The notes under the pieces were generated by a model, which worked only from the letters and a program-made list of their open reading frames with translations, ran no database searches and had not been told where the DNA came from. Both the position numbers and the translations under genes were made by a program. A DNA stretch of 64,000 nt from Thiomicrorhabdus sp. Kp2 (GTDB taxonomy: Bacteria; Pseudomonadota; Gammaproteobacteria; Thiomicrospirales; Thiomicrospiraceae): contig NZ_ARWI01000001.1 in the NCBI RefSeq assembly GCF_000478585.1, forward strand, positions 62,001 through 126,000. Reading direction: 5' to 3'. This document shows, in pieces, positions 26,385-34,966 of the stretch (position 1 is its first letter; every line of letters begins with the position of its first letter).

Positions 26385-26864
26385 TTAGTGGTGGTGACCA
26401 CCTTCACCATGAGCATGTCCATGCTCAATTTCTTCTTCAGTCGAGTCACGCAGTCCAACCACTTCAACGTCAAATGTTAAAGCTTCACCTGCTAGAGGAT
26501 GGTTACCATCAACAGTGACTTGTTCATCTTCAATATGAGTGATTTCAACCGAGTGCATGCCTTGCTCAGATTGCGCTTCAAAACGCATCCCAATTTCTAA
26601 TTCTTCTACACCTTGAAACATGGAGCTAGGAACCGTTTGCACCAAAGCATCAACACGTTCGCCGTAGGCTTGATCTGCTGGAATAGTCGCTTTGAACTTA
26701 TCGCCAACAGATTTACCTTCTAATTCTGCTTCTAGGCCTGGAATTAAATTGTGGTGGCCGTGCAAATAAGCTAGTGGGTTACCGTTTGAAGCGTCTAGTT
26801 CTTCACCATGCTGATTGGTCAGTGTATATTCGATTAGTGCAACTTTGTCTTTTTGAATGCTCAT
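26385..26864 (-). CDS. slyD: FKBP-type peptidyl-prolyl isomerase SlyD
   Basis: A 159-residue FKBP with an inserted-in-flap (IF) chaperone domain. The opening VALIEYTLTNQHGEELDAS, the GNPLAYLHGHHNLIPGLEAELEGKSVGDK block, and PADQAYGERV are typical of SlyD. The C-terminal tail HGHAHGEGGHHH is a short His-rich nickel-binding tail, shorter than in E. coli. SlyD assists protein folding and nickel delivery, for instance to hydrogenase. A GGACCC-type leader and weak ribosome site precede the ATG. Confidence 0.93.
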   Translation of the reverse strand: MSIQKDKVALIEYTLTNQHGEELDASNGNPLAYLHGHHNLIPGLEAELEGKSVGDKFKATIPADQAYGERVDALVQTVPSSMFQGVEELEIGMRFEAQSEQGMHSVEITHIEDEQVTVDGNHPLAGEALTFDVEVVGLRDSTEEEIEHGHAHGEGGHHH

Positions 26865-27164
26865 TGAGAGGGTCCTGATTTTTTAAACATAAATGGATTA
26901 AGCTAAATATAACGGAAGGTTAAAAGCCTAATAGAAATTTATAGTAGATTGAATGAAATACGTGTTAGCTATGATACCTTTTCAATTTGATTTGTACACT
27001 TTTTAGGGGAATTTATTGCATATAAAAGTAATCAGGTTAGGGGTTCAATATTCTGAATATTTGAGTAATACTGTCTTTTTTAATACTTGGACGGACTATT
27101 TTTTTTAAAACGGGTATTATGATGGACGTTTAGAATTCTTTATTATTTTATTGGAGCAAATTTT

Positions 27165-27587
27165 ATGTTGTGGTTAAAAACATTTCATATCTTATTTATG
27201 ATGTCTTGGATGGCGGGTATCTTCTATTTACCGCGTATTTTTGTACATTTTGTTGAGGGCAAAGAAGCGGGGCAAGATGTTGACCGTTTAGCGATTATGG
27301 CTAAAAAACTTTATAAGTTTATGACCATTATGATGATGTTAGCGATTGGAACGGGGATTTGGTTATGGTTGGCGTATTTTCCAATAGCTCAAGGTATGGG
27401 ATGGCTACACGCCAAAATTGTGTTTGTATTATTAATGCTGGCCTATCATATGTGGACCAAAAAACGCATGCAAGAGATGCAAGAAGGGCACTTAAATCAC
27501 AGCGGTGTTTATTACCGTTGGGCAAATGAAATACCTTTGGTACTAACTTTTGTTATTTTAGTTTTGGTCGTGATTAAACCTTTCTAA
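27165..27587 (+). CDS. hemJ: Protoporphyrinogen IX oxidase HemJ
   Basis: A four-TM membrane enzyme (140 residues) converting protoporphyrinogen IX to protoporphyrin IX in haem synthesis. The N-terminus LWLKTFHILFMMSWMAGIFYLPRIFV carries the conserved His 8, and WLHAKIVFVLLMLAYHMW carries the conserved Lys. Length matches the family (about 140-145). It ends at the palindromic terminator at 27609. Confidence 0.9.
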   Translation: MLWLKTFHILFMMSWMAGIFYLPRIFVHFVEGKEAGQDVDRLAIMAKKLYKFMTIMMMLAIGTGIWLWLAYFPIAQGMGWLHAKIVFVLLMLAYHMWTKKRMQEMQEGHLNHSGVYYRWANEIPLVLTFVILVLVVIKPF

Positions 27588-27608
27588 ATTACCATTTATC
27601 AGTCTATC

Positions 27609-27650
27609 AAAAGCCGTTTTACCAGGCCTGGTAAAACGGCTTTTTTGTTT
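27609..27650. terminator. 36-nt perfect palindrome terminator containing the iterated motif
   Basis: A perfect palindrome from 27609 to 27644 has outer arms AAAAGCCGTTT/AAACGGCTTTT and TACCAGGCCTGGTA (27620-27633) at its centre. It runs into TTTTTT on the plus strand and, reading the other way, has an A/T-rich flank, so it can terminate both convergent genes (hemJ and the porin). Confidence 0.88.
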
Positions 27651-27680
27651 TTGTTTTGAGAATCAATAAAGTTAAAACAG

Positions 27681-28790
27681 TTAAAACGTATAGTTTAATC
27701 GAACATTACCTGTCATTACGGTTGACTCTAATTGAATCGTTTGCGATTCGTAAACAGGGTGTTTAAACCATTGTATTGATGGTGTAATGTGCCAGTGTGC
27801 ATTGATAGGAATGTGCAGATACGTTTCAATGGTTTCAGAGGATTTTTGGGCTGTGGTTAGGTAATGTGAGAATTGAGTTGAACTATATCCAACACCTAAG
27901 TTCCAAGCATTGGTATTAAGCTGATAGGCCGCAGAAAAAAACTGTTTTGCCGATGAAACCTCTGCGTTAGCGACACCAAAACGTGTTTCAAATTGATGTT
28001 GTTTAAATTGATAACCACTCGTTAAATAACCACCATAGTTAGATAAATCATTTTCTTGCGGGTCATTTAAAGCCTCATGTTTACCATTGTGCAGCCAAGC
28101 ACCAGTATTAAAGAAGAAATTGTCTTTTTTATACTGAAACTCCATGGCACTAAATAGGCCTTTTTCATCCTCATTCACTTCAAATAAACTGGCGTAATTT
28201 CTAGAGTTATTGTCTGCAATTCCGTGAGTCGATGACACAAACAATCGAGCCGATGTAGTTTGACTGATGGCATATTCAACTGCGCCCCCCAAAACATAAT
28301 CGGGAAAATCGATTACTGAGTTATTCACCAAAGACGCACTAATAAAATTATGATTTTCATCATTCATAATTTCACTACTGTCTAAAAAAGCAGTGGCATC
28401 AACCAAACCTAAAGTGACATTTAGCTGTTTAGTAAAATTATGTCGATAATTGAGTTCAGAAATCTGTATACGGCCTTCATCACGGTTGTCTAAAGAAGAA
28501 CCTGAGTCTGAGTTGCTGTCTTGTATTAAGTTAGCGACGCCTTCTTTTATAGGGCTGTTTGACGCTTCAATATGCAACTGCCATTCACCCTTTTCAGTCG
28601 GTTTTAAAATAACCAAATCAGCCGATAAAGAGGTATTGGCCTTGAGTTTAGAGGTGTTAGCCTGCTGATGAATTAGGTTAACACTGGCCTCATAACTAAT
28701 ATCATTTGCAGCAGAAACCGCTGGTAAGCAGAGTAGGGCGGCATGCAAAATTGAGGGTTTGATAATTCGATTTTTAGTAGATTGATTCAT
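27681..28790 (-). CDS. Outer-membrane porin-like beta-barrel (OprB-type)
   Basis: A 369-residue protein with a signal peptide (cleavage near VSAAND), alternating beta-strand pattern throughout and a C-terminal phenylalanine (NVRLNYTF), the outer-membrane insertion signal. Blocks such as LNYRHNFTKQLNVTLGLVDATAFLD and GGAVEYAISQTTSARLFVSS resemble carbohydrate-selective porin relatives. The transported solute is unknown. It lies downstream of the ferric transporter genes on the same strand, 335 nt away, which leaves open a link to iron. Confidence 0.72.
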   Translation of the reverse strand: MNQSTKNRIIKPSILHAALLCLPAVSAANDISYEASVNLIHQQANTSKLKANTSLSADLVILKPTEKGEWQLHIEASNSPIKEGVANLIQDSNSDSGSSLDNRDEGRIQISELNYRHNFTKQLNVTLGLVDATAFLDSSEIMNDENHNFISASLVNNSVIDFPDYVLGGAVEYAISQTTSARLFVSSTHGIADNNSRNYASLFEVNEDEKGLFSAMEFQYKKDNFFFNTGAWLHNGKHEALNDPQENDLSNYGGYLTSGYQFKQHQFETRFGVANAEVSSAKQFFSAAYQLNTNAWNLGVGYSSTQFSHYLTTAQKSSETIETYLHIPINAHWHITPSIQWFKHPVYESQTIQLESTVMTGNVRLNYTF

Positions 28791-29125
28791 GGCTTCATTT
28801 ACTTGTAGGCAAAGTTCATTTTGAGTATTTCATTTTCTAAGCGGTAGCTAGATCAGGTCTTTATTGTTTTAAAAGTTCTGCCAACTGGATTGCTTTGTAT
28901 TGTAATAAATTAAATTACTTAAAGTCAATCTTAATAAGAATTGTTTTTATTTGCATTAATATTTAGAGGCTTGGATATAGGTTTATCAAAGAGCAGGCCT
29001 GGTAAATGGCAAAGATTTTTTATTGTTTTAAAACAAGATATTTTAATGAGTTTTGTATTGATAAAAAGGCACTAAGACTTATGTAAAGCAATATAACCTG
29101 TTGTAAATTAAGAGGTTTTCATATA
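28791..29125. other. Intergenic region upstream of the porin
   Basis: About 335 nt of AT-rich sequence between fbpC and the porin gene. It holds a motif copy at 28994-29004 (CAGGCCTGGTA). I see no RNA gene, Fur box or clear terminator. Confidence 0.5.
28994..29004. repeat. Iterated motif CAGGCCTGGTA (intergenic, one arm shortened)
   Basis: The core CAGGCCTG is intact; the left arm reads GAG where TAC is usual. Confidence 0.85.
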
Positions 29126-30196
29126 TTAAATATTTACAAATTGTTCATCTGTTTTTTGTAATTGAAAAACCACTGCGTGATCCATTTCGAGTTTTATGCC
29201 AATTTTTGAACCAACTGGATGATCGTGATGTGACTGGCTCATACACAATACTTTTTCGCCACTAGGTAATTTTAAGGTAAATAAAAAGTGAGAACCTCTA
29301 AAGGCTCGGCTAATGACTTCAAGTTGCCAGTCACTGCTATCGTCATGCAAAATATCATCTGGACGTACTAAAACCGAGACTTGTTCGCCAGTTTGAACGC
29401 CAAAAGGTAAACGGGCTTTTAATAAACCAAGTTCGGTATGTACCGCTTGGCAATCGCATACCGCACCACTAATGAGTGAGCCTTGGCCAATAAAGTCGGC
29501 AATAAAAGGGTGTTTGGGTTCGTGATAGAGTTTATAAGCAGTGTCCCACTGTAAAAGTTTACCATCCTTCATTACACCAACTGAATCGGCAATGGCAAAG
29601 GCTTCGTTTTGGTTATGGGTAACCATTAAGGCGCTAATGCCTTCGGCTTTAAGAATCTCTCTTACTTCACGGGCAAGTGATTCTCTAAGTTCAATATCAA
29701 GCCCTGAAAAGGGTTCATCCATTAATAATAAACTCGGTTTGGGTGCCAAGGCTCTGGCTAACGCAATGCGTTGTTGTTGGCCACCTGACAGCTGGTGTGG
29801 ATAGCGTTTAGCGACATCGGGTAAATCGATTAGTTCTAACAGTTGTTGAATGCGTGCCTGTTTTTCTTTATTGCTGGTGCTTTTTAAACCAAATGCAATG
29901 TTTTCATAAATGGTCATATGTGGAAACAGGGCGTAATCTTGAAAAACCATGCCTATTTGACGTTTTTCTGTAACTATATTTTGAGTAGAAGAAGATAAGC
30001 AGTTTTCTCCTAAGTGAATTTCTCCATCATTAATATTGTGTAAACCCGCTATGGCTCTTAAAAGGGTGGTTTTACCGCAACCGCTAGGCCCTAATAAACA
30101 ACCAATCTCTTTATCTTTTAAAAGTAAATCAACCCCTTTTATAACGGTTTGATTGCTATGGCTAGCTTTAACTTGAAGCAAAGTAAGTTCAGGCAT
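29126..30196 (-). CDS. fbpC: Ferric-iron ABC transporter ATPase FbpC
   Basis: A 356-residue ATPase of the FbpC/AfuC class. Walker A is GPSGCGKTT, the signature is LSGGQQQR, Walker B is LLLMDEPFSGLD, with the H-loop in MVTHNQNEA. A C-terminal OB-like regulatory region (about 240-350) is present. It energises uptake through the upstream permease, with which it overlaps by 8 nt, so the two are translationally linked. Confidence 0.92.
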   Translation of the reverse strand: MPELTLLQVKASHSNQTVIKGVDLLLKDKEIGCLLGPSGCGKTTLLRAIAGLHNINDGEIHLGENCLSSSTQNIVTEKRQIGMVFQDYALFPHMTIYENIAFGLKSTSNKEKQARIQQLLELIDLPDVAKRYPHQLSGGQQQRIALARALAPKPSLLLMDEPFSGLDIELRESLAREVREILKAEGISALMVTHNQNEAFAIADSVGVMKDGKLLQWDTAYKLYHEPKHPFIADFIGQGSLISGAVCDCQAVHTELGLLKARLPFGVQTGEQVSVLVRPDDILHDDSSDWQLEVISRAFRGSHFLFTLKLPSGEKVLCMSQSHHDHPVGSKIGIKLEMDHAVVFQLQKTDEQFVNI

Positions 30197-31817
30197 GTTG
30201 GTTTTTTTCCATAAGTTTACTTAAAAATATAACGGGTATTAAACTGGTTAAAACAATAAGCAATGCGGGTAAGCCTGCATCAGCCAAGCGTTCATCGGCA
30301 GCCATTTCGTAGGCTCTAATGGCTAAGGTGTCAAAATTAAAAGGGCGTAATATTAGGGTGGTGGGTAGTTCTTTTAAAACCTCGACAAACACCAAAATTA
30401 ATGCGGTAAGTAAACTGCTTTGCAAAAGTGGAATATGAATTTGTTTAAGCCGTTGCCAGTTTGATGCACCTAGTGTTTTCGCGGAATCGTCCATGCTGGG
30501 TTTAATTTGCTGTAATCCCGATTCTATTGATTGTAAGGCCACCGATAAAAAGCGAATAGTGTAAGCCATAACTAATGCAAATAGAGTGCCTGAAAAAATA
30601 AGGCCTGTTGATATTTGATAGTGATTATAAAAGAAATCATCAATTAATTTATCCAGGCCTGCTAGCGGAATTAGGATGGCAATGGCTAAAACGGTGCCTG
30701 GAATGGCGTAACCAAAGTGTGATAATTGTACGCTTTGTTTAATCCATTTTGAGGGTGATAACCGTTTTGAGTAAGCAAGCAATAAGGCGATAACCAGTGT
30801 CACCAGGGCAGTAATCAATGCTAAAGACAGACTGTTGAATATTAGGTTAAAAAAGTCACTATTAAGATTACTTTCCGCGGTGGTCATTGACCAATACAAC
30901 AGTTGTAAAGAGGGAATTAAAAAACCAATTAAGATTGGAAAAAAACAAATAGCAAACGCCATGTTAGCTTTACGGCTTGGCAACTTAACTAAAGTGTGTG
31001 TTTGTGAATGGTTGTCACTTGTAAAATAGCGTTGTTGTTTTCTTGACCAGCGTTCTATGGCAATAAGTGTTGCAACAAAAATCAAGAGTATTAAAGAGAG
31101 TTGAGCTGCAGTTGTGGTGTCACCCAAGCCAGACCAAGTTCGGTAAATGCCGGTGGTAAAGGTATCTACCCCAAAGTGTTGAACGGCGCCAAAATCGGCT
31201 AATGTTTCCATGAGTGCTAAGGTAACGCCCGCAATAATAGCAGGCCTGGCCATGGGTATGGCAATTAACCAAAAGCTTTTAAATGGCGATACGCCCAAAG
31301 TTTTACTGACGTCTAAGGCTTGTTGACTTTGTGAGCCAAAGGCACTACGACTTAACAGGTAAACATAGGGGTACAAAACAAAAGAAAATAGCAAAATAGC
31401 ACCGCCCAGTGAGCGAATTTCTGGAAACCAGCTTGAAACGTTTGGGTTAACTATTTCACGTAATAGGCTTTGCACAGGCCCTTCAAACTCTAAAACCCCG
31501 GTGTAGGTATAAGCGGTAATGTAGGCGGGCATAGCCAAAGGCAATAACAGTGCCCACTGCAACCATTTACGCCCCCAAAACTCATAATGACTGATTAGCC
31601 AAGCGGTTGGTACACCTAATAGTAGCGTACCCACACTCACCCCGAGCATTAAAAGAATTGAGTTGAGTATATAGTCTGGTAACAATGTGTTAATGAGATG
31701 TTGCCAGTTTTCATTGCCAGGTTCAAAAAGGAAAGTGACCAACACCCAAATAGGTGTGGTCATTAATAAGGCAATAACAAATGAAGATAGCAACCAAATG
31801 CGTGGGGTGTTTTTCAT
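30189..31817 (-). CDS. fbpB: Ferric-iron ABC transporter permease FbpB
   Basis: A double-length permease of 542 residues with about 12 membrane segments and two binding-protein-dependent transport domains. Each half has an EAA-type loop (VSKTLGVSPFKSFWLIAIPMARPAI and SAKTLGASNWQRLKQIHIPLLQSSL). This is the fused FbpB arrangement. It forms the membrane pore for the iron-binding protein FbpA encoded just upstream. Two CAGGCCTG motifs (30654 and 31241) lie in the gene in different frames (Ala-Gly-Leu and Arg-Pro-Ala). Confidence 0.92.
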   Translation of the reverse strand: MKNTPRIWLLSSFVIALLMTTPIWVLVTFLFEPGNENWQHLINTLLPDYILNSILLMLGVSVGTLLLGVPTAWLISHYEFWGRKWLQWALLLPLAMPAYITAYTYTGVLEFEGPVQSLLREIVNPNVSSWFPEIRSLGGAILLFSFVLYPYVYLLSRSAFGSQSQQALDVSKTLGVSPFKSFWLIAIPMARPAIIAGVTLALMETLADFGAVQHFGVDTFTTGIYRTWSGLGDTTTAAQLSLILLIFVATLIAIERWSRKQQRYFTSDNHSQTHTLVKLPSRKANMAFAICFFPILIGFLIPSLQLLYWSMTTAESNLNSDFFNLIFNSLSLALITALVTLVIALLLAYSKRLSPSKWIKQSVQLSHFGYAIPGTVLAIAILIPLAGLDKLIDDFFYNHYQISTGLIFSGTLFALVMAYTIRFLSVALQSIESGLQQIKPSMDDSAKTLGASNWQRLKQIHIPLLQSSLLTALILVFVEVLKELPTTLILRPFNFDTLAIRAYEMAADERLADAGLPALLIVLTSLIPVIFLSKLMEKNQHA

Positions 31818-31886
31818 GTATCGGTTTTGTAAATTCCTAACTTTATTTTTAGGCGATAATTTATGATGCTAACAGGTAATTAGCTA

Positions 31887-32927
31887 TTATCGCCAGTTGG
31901 CTCTATCCATTAAACGAACCGCTTTTGGATTATTAATACCAAGTTGCGACATATTTAAACTATCGCTTTTAAATTTTCCCCAAGACTTTAATGTATCGCT
32001 GGCTTCAACATTAGCCACTACAGGGTATTCATTATTACTTTGTGCATACCAATCCTGAGCTGGTTTAGTGAGTAAAAAAGTAATGAGTTTATTGGCATTA
32101 TCCACATTTTTAGCGGAGTTAGTAATGGCAATACCGCTTACATTAATATGGGTACCTCTATCGTTTTGATTTGGCCAAAATACAGCGACTTGTTGTGCCG
32201 CTTTTACTTGTTCAGGGTCGTTACCATTAAGCATTTGTCCGAGGTAGTAAGTATTCACAATGGCAATATCGCAATTACCTGCTGCCACCGCTTTAACTTG
32301 ATCACGATCTCCGCCTTTGGGTTTACGGGCAAAATTTTCTACAAACTGATTTGCCCATTGTTGAGTTTTTTGTTCGCCAATGTTGGTTATCATTGATGCA
32401 ACTAAAGATTGATTGTAAATATTATCTGAAGAGCGAATACAGATACGGTTTTTCCATTTAGGCTCGGCTAGCGCTTCATAGGTAGAAAGCTCGGATGGAT
32501 TTACTTTGTCTTTTTTATAAACAATCACACGCGCTCTTGTGGTGAGACCAAGCCATTGGTTATCTATATCTTTTAGATTGGCAGGCACTTTATTTAAGGC
32601 GTCCTCAGAAATAGCGGCTTGCAATAAGCCAAGCTCTTTCGCGCGGTGTAGGCGACCTGCGTCAGTAGTAATAAAAATATCCGCTGGAGAACGACGACCT
32701 TCAGACTCAAGTTTTTTGACTAAAGCATCCGCTTTACTGGTTATTAGGTTAACTTTTATTCCTGTCTCACGGGTGAATGCATCCAATAAAGGTTTAATCA
32801 GTTGAGTTTTACGGGCAGAGTAAACGTTCACTTCTTCTGCATTAGCAGAGGTTGAGTACCCAACTGGAAAAACCATTGCACTACTTAAGATTAAGCTTGA
32901 TAACAGTTTTGTGTTGAATAATTTCAT
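31887..32927 (-). CDS. fbpA: Periplasmic ferric-iron-binding protein FbpA/FutA
   Basis: The solute receptor (346 residues) has a signal peptide cleaved near TSANAEE. The mature protein begins VNVYSARK and carries the FutA/FbpA iron-site blocks: RSPADIFITTDAGRLHRA, and the paired tyrosines in IAIVNTYYLGQML. It delivers Fe(III) to FbpB/FbpC, encoded downstream in the same orientation. AGGAAATG precedes the ATG. A Fur-box-like sequence lies 108 nt upstream, in the spacer shared with a Cys-rich small gene, so iron repression is likely. Confidence 0.93.
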   Translation of the reverse strand: MKLFNTKLLSSLILSSAMVFPVGYSTSANAEEVNVYSARKTQLIKPLLDAFTRETGIKVNLITSKADALVKKLESEGRRSPADIFITTDAGRLHRAKELGLLQAAISEDALNKVPANLKDIDNQWLGLTTRARVIVYKKDKVNPSELSTYEALAEPKWKNRICIRSSDNIYNQSLVASMITNIGEQKTQQWANQFVENFARKPKGGDRDQVKAVAAGNCDIAIVNTYYLGQMLNGNDPEQVKAAQQVAVFWPNQNDRGTHINVSGIAITNSAKNVDNANKLITFLLTKPAQDWYAQSNNEYPVVANVEASDTLKSWGKFKSDSLNMSQLGINNPKAVRLMDRANWR

Positions 32928-33000
32928 AGCGTCATTTCCTAAAATAATAGCTAAAGGACTATTGTTATGTCTAATAGCCTTAACCGTTGTTTAAATAATA

Positions 33001-33028
33001 TTTACATCAAAGTCTAATCGTTTATAAT
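33001..33028 (+). promoter_or_regulatory. Sigma-70-type promoter for the Cys-rich small gene
   Basis: TTTACA (33001-33006) and TATAAT (33023-33028) are spaced by 16 nt. The predicted start near 33035 falls on the Fur-box-like site. Confidence 0.6.
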
Positions 33029-33034
33029 CTAAAT

Positions 33035-33053
33035 GTAAATGATAATGGTTAAT
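33035..33053. promoter_or_regulatory. Fur-box-like operator
   Basis: The 19-mer GTAAATGATAATGGTTAAT matches the classical Fur consensus at 13 of 19 positions, including an unbroken AATGATAAT. It sits between divergent fbpA and the Cys-rich gene, overlapping the predicted plus-strand start site. Confidence 0.65.
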
Positions 33054-33100
33054 ATTTACAGTGAAATAAATTATTGGGGTATTAAGGCGTAGGAGACATT

Positions 33101-33352
33101 ATGAAAGTAGAGTTGAGTTTAGCTGTTATGGCTAAGTTGTTTAATCAAGGGGTGTTAACACCAAGTCAAGTCAATTGTTTAGATGAAGCAAGCAAGGCTG
33201 ACTTAAAAAAACTTTGTCTTGATCTATGTAAGCCTGAGCATTGTGCTCAATGTGATGCTAGAGAGTATTGCTTAAAAAGCTGTCAAACACATACTGACCC
33301 AGTAACGATTAGCCAGTTAAAATCAAAAAAAATAGCGTTTCAGCTTAATTAA
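33101..33352 (+). CDS. Small Cys-rich protein, iron-linked by context
   Basis: An 83-residue protein I do not recognise. The middle holds six clustered cysteines (CLDLCKPEHCAQCDAREYCLKSC spans about 38-60, seven Cys in all with the end of the cluster), which could bind an Fe-S cluster or zinc. No signal peptide or membrane segment is visible. GGAG sits 7 nt before the ATG. It is divergent from fbpA across a Fur-box-like operator, so it is probably iron-regulated. It could be an iron-responsive accessory protein; this is inference only. Confidence 0.65.
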   Translation: MKVELSLAVMAKLFNQGVLTPSQVNCLDEASKADLKKLCLDLCKPEHCAQCDAREYCLKSCQTHTDPVTISQLKSKKIAFQLN

Positions 33353-33492
33353 GTTGGTATTCATTATTTAATAGGACGAATAAACTTTAAAAATGTAACG
33401 CTTACTTAGTACGCGTTTTAATAGCAATAACGTTAAGAATAATGTACTTGTTTACGTTAAAATAATGCGCATTCATTTTTGGAGTTATATAC

Positions 33493-34866
33493 ATGTCTAA
33501 GTCACAACCAACCGTTGGTGTTATTAGTTTAGGTTGCCCTAAAGCAACCGTTGATAGCGAACGCATATTAACTCAGCTTCGTACTGAAGGTTATCAGCTC
33601 ACTAATAGTTATCAAGATGCCGATACGGTGATTGTAAATACTTGCGGTTTTATAGACAGTGCTGTGCAAGAATCTCTAGACACAATAGGCGAAGCCTTAC
33701 AAGAGAACGGCAAGGTGATTGTAACTGGCTGTTTAGGGGCTAGAGCGGAAGAAATTACTCAAGTACATCCTAAAGTTTTGGCGGTTTCAGGCCCAGCGGC
33801 TTATGAAGAGGTGTTGTCTGCCGTGCATGAGGTTATTGCACCGCCAGCACATAACCCGTTTGTAGATTTAGTGCCTGCTCAAGGTATTAAATTAACTCCC
33901 AAACATTTTGCGTATTTAAAAATATCTGAAGGCTGTAATCACCGTTGTACATTCTGCATTATTCCGTCAATGCGTGGTGATTTAGTAAGTCGCCCAGTGG
34001 CCGATGTGATTAATGAAGCCAAACGATTAAAAGAAGCGGGCGTTAAAGAACTATTAGTGGTTTCTCAAGACACAGCCGCTTATGGGGTTGATGTTAAATA
34101 CAAAACAGAGTTTGCCGAAGGTCGCCCAACTAAAACCTCAATGGTTGGTTTATCAGAAGCCTTGGGTGAGTTAGGTGGTGTAGATAATTTTTGGGTTCGT
34201 TTGCACTATGTTTACCCCTATCCAAATGTTGAAGAGGTGATTCCGCTGATGGCAGAAGGTAAGATTTTGCCTTATTTAGATATGCCATTACAGCACGCTA
34301 ATCCACGTGTATTAAAAGCGATGAAACGTCCTGGTACCGTTGAGAAAACACTCGAACGTATTAAAAGATGGCGTGAAGCCGTACCTGATTTAACGATTCG
34401 TTCTACCTTTATTGTTGGTTTCCCTGGTGAAACAGAAGAGGAGTTTCAGGACTTATTAAGCTTTTTAGAAGAAGCGCAGCTTGATCGAGTAGGGTGTTTT
34501 CAATATTCGCCTGTAACGGGGGCGGTGGCTAATGAGATTGCTGAACAAGTACCTGATGAGATTAAGCAAGAGCGTTATGACCGTTTTATGCAGTTGCAAC
34601 AGCGTATCAGTGCAGAAAAAATGCAAGCTAAAGTTGGCAAGGTCATGAAGGTCTTGGTGGATGAAATAGATGATAAAGGGGCGGTAGCTCGTTCTATGGC
34701 CGATGCGCCAGAAATTGATGGTATGGTCTTTATCGATGACGCTTTTCATCTTGTGCCTGGTCAGTTTGTTACGGTAGAAATTATCGGTGCTGATGAATAT
34801 GATTTATGGGCAAAGCCTATTGATGAGTTTGTCACGCAAGAGAGTTCATATATTGAGCTTGGATAA
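33493..34866 (+). CDS. rimO: Ribosomal protein S12 methylthiotransferase RimO
   Basis: A radical-SAM methylthiotransferase (457 residues) that modifies Asp 88 of ribosomal protein S12. The N-terminal UPF0004 domain has cluster cysteines Cys 15, 51 and 80. The radical-SAM motif CNHRCTFC gives Cys 148, 152 and 155. A C-terminal TRAM domain is present (about 375-440). Opening [16 protein letters not shown] is characteristic of RimO rather than MiaB. The start has GGAG 7-9 nt upstream. Confidence 0.95.
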   Translation: MSKSQPTVGVISLGCPKATVDSERILTQLRTEGYQLTNSYQDADTVIVNTCGFIDSAVQESLDTIGEALQENGKVIVTGCLGARAEEITQVHPKVLAVSGPAAYEEVLSAVHEVIAPPAHNPFVDLVPAQGIKLTPKHFAYLKISEGCNHRCTFCIIPSMRGDLVSRPVADVINEAKRLKEAGVKELLVVSQDTAAYGVDVKYKTEFAEGRPTKTSMVGLSEALGELGGVDNFWVRLHYVYPYPNVEEVIPLMAEGKILPYLDMPLQHANPRVLKAMKRPGTVEKTLERIKRWREAVPDLTIRSTFIVGFPGETEEEFQDLLSFLEEAQLDRVGCFQYSPVTGAVANEIAEQVPDEIKQERYDRFMQLQQRISAEKMQAKVGKVMKVLVDEIDDKGAVARSMADAPEIDGMVFIDDAFHLVPGQFVTVEIIGADEYDLWAKPIDEFVTQESSYIELG

Positions 34867-34902
34867 TAAGCAAAATTAATTTAGTTTAGGTTTATCTTGA
34901 AT

Positions 34903-34946
34903 AAAACGCCTTAGAGTTTTAAGTCAAACTCTAAGGCGTTTTATTT
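34903..34946. terminator. Bidirectional terminator, rimO / GGDEF-EAL
   Basis: A long inverted repeat with arms AAAACGCCTTAGAGTTT and AAACTCTAAGGCGTTTT, flanked by A/T-rich tracts, between convergent genes. Confidence 0.92.
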
Positions 34947-34966
34947 TTGCTGTTTTCAATAGAAGA

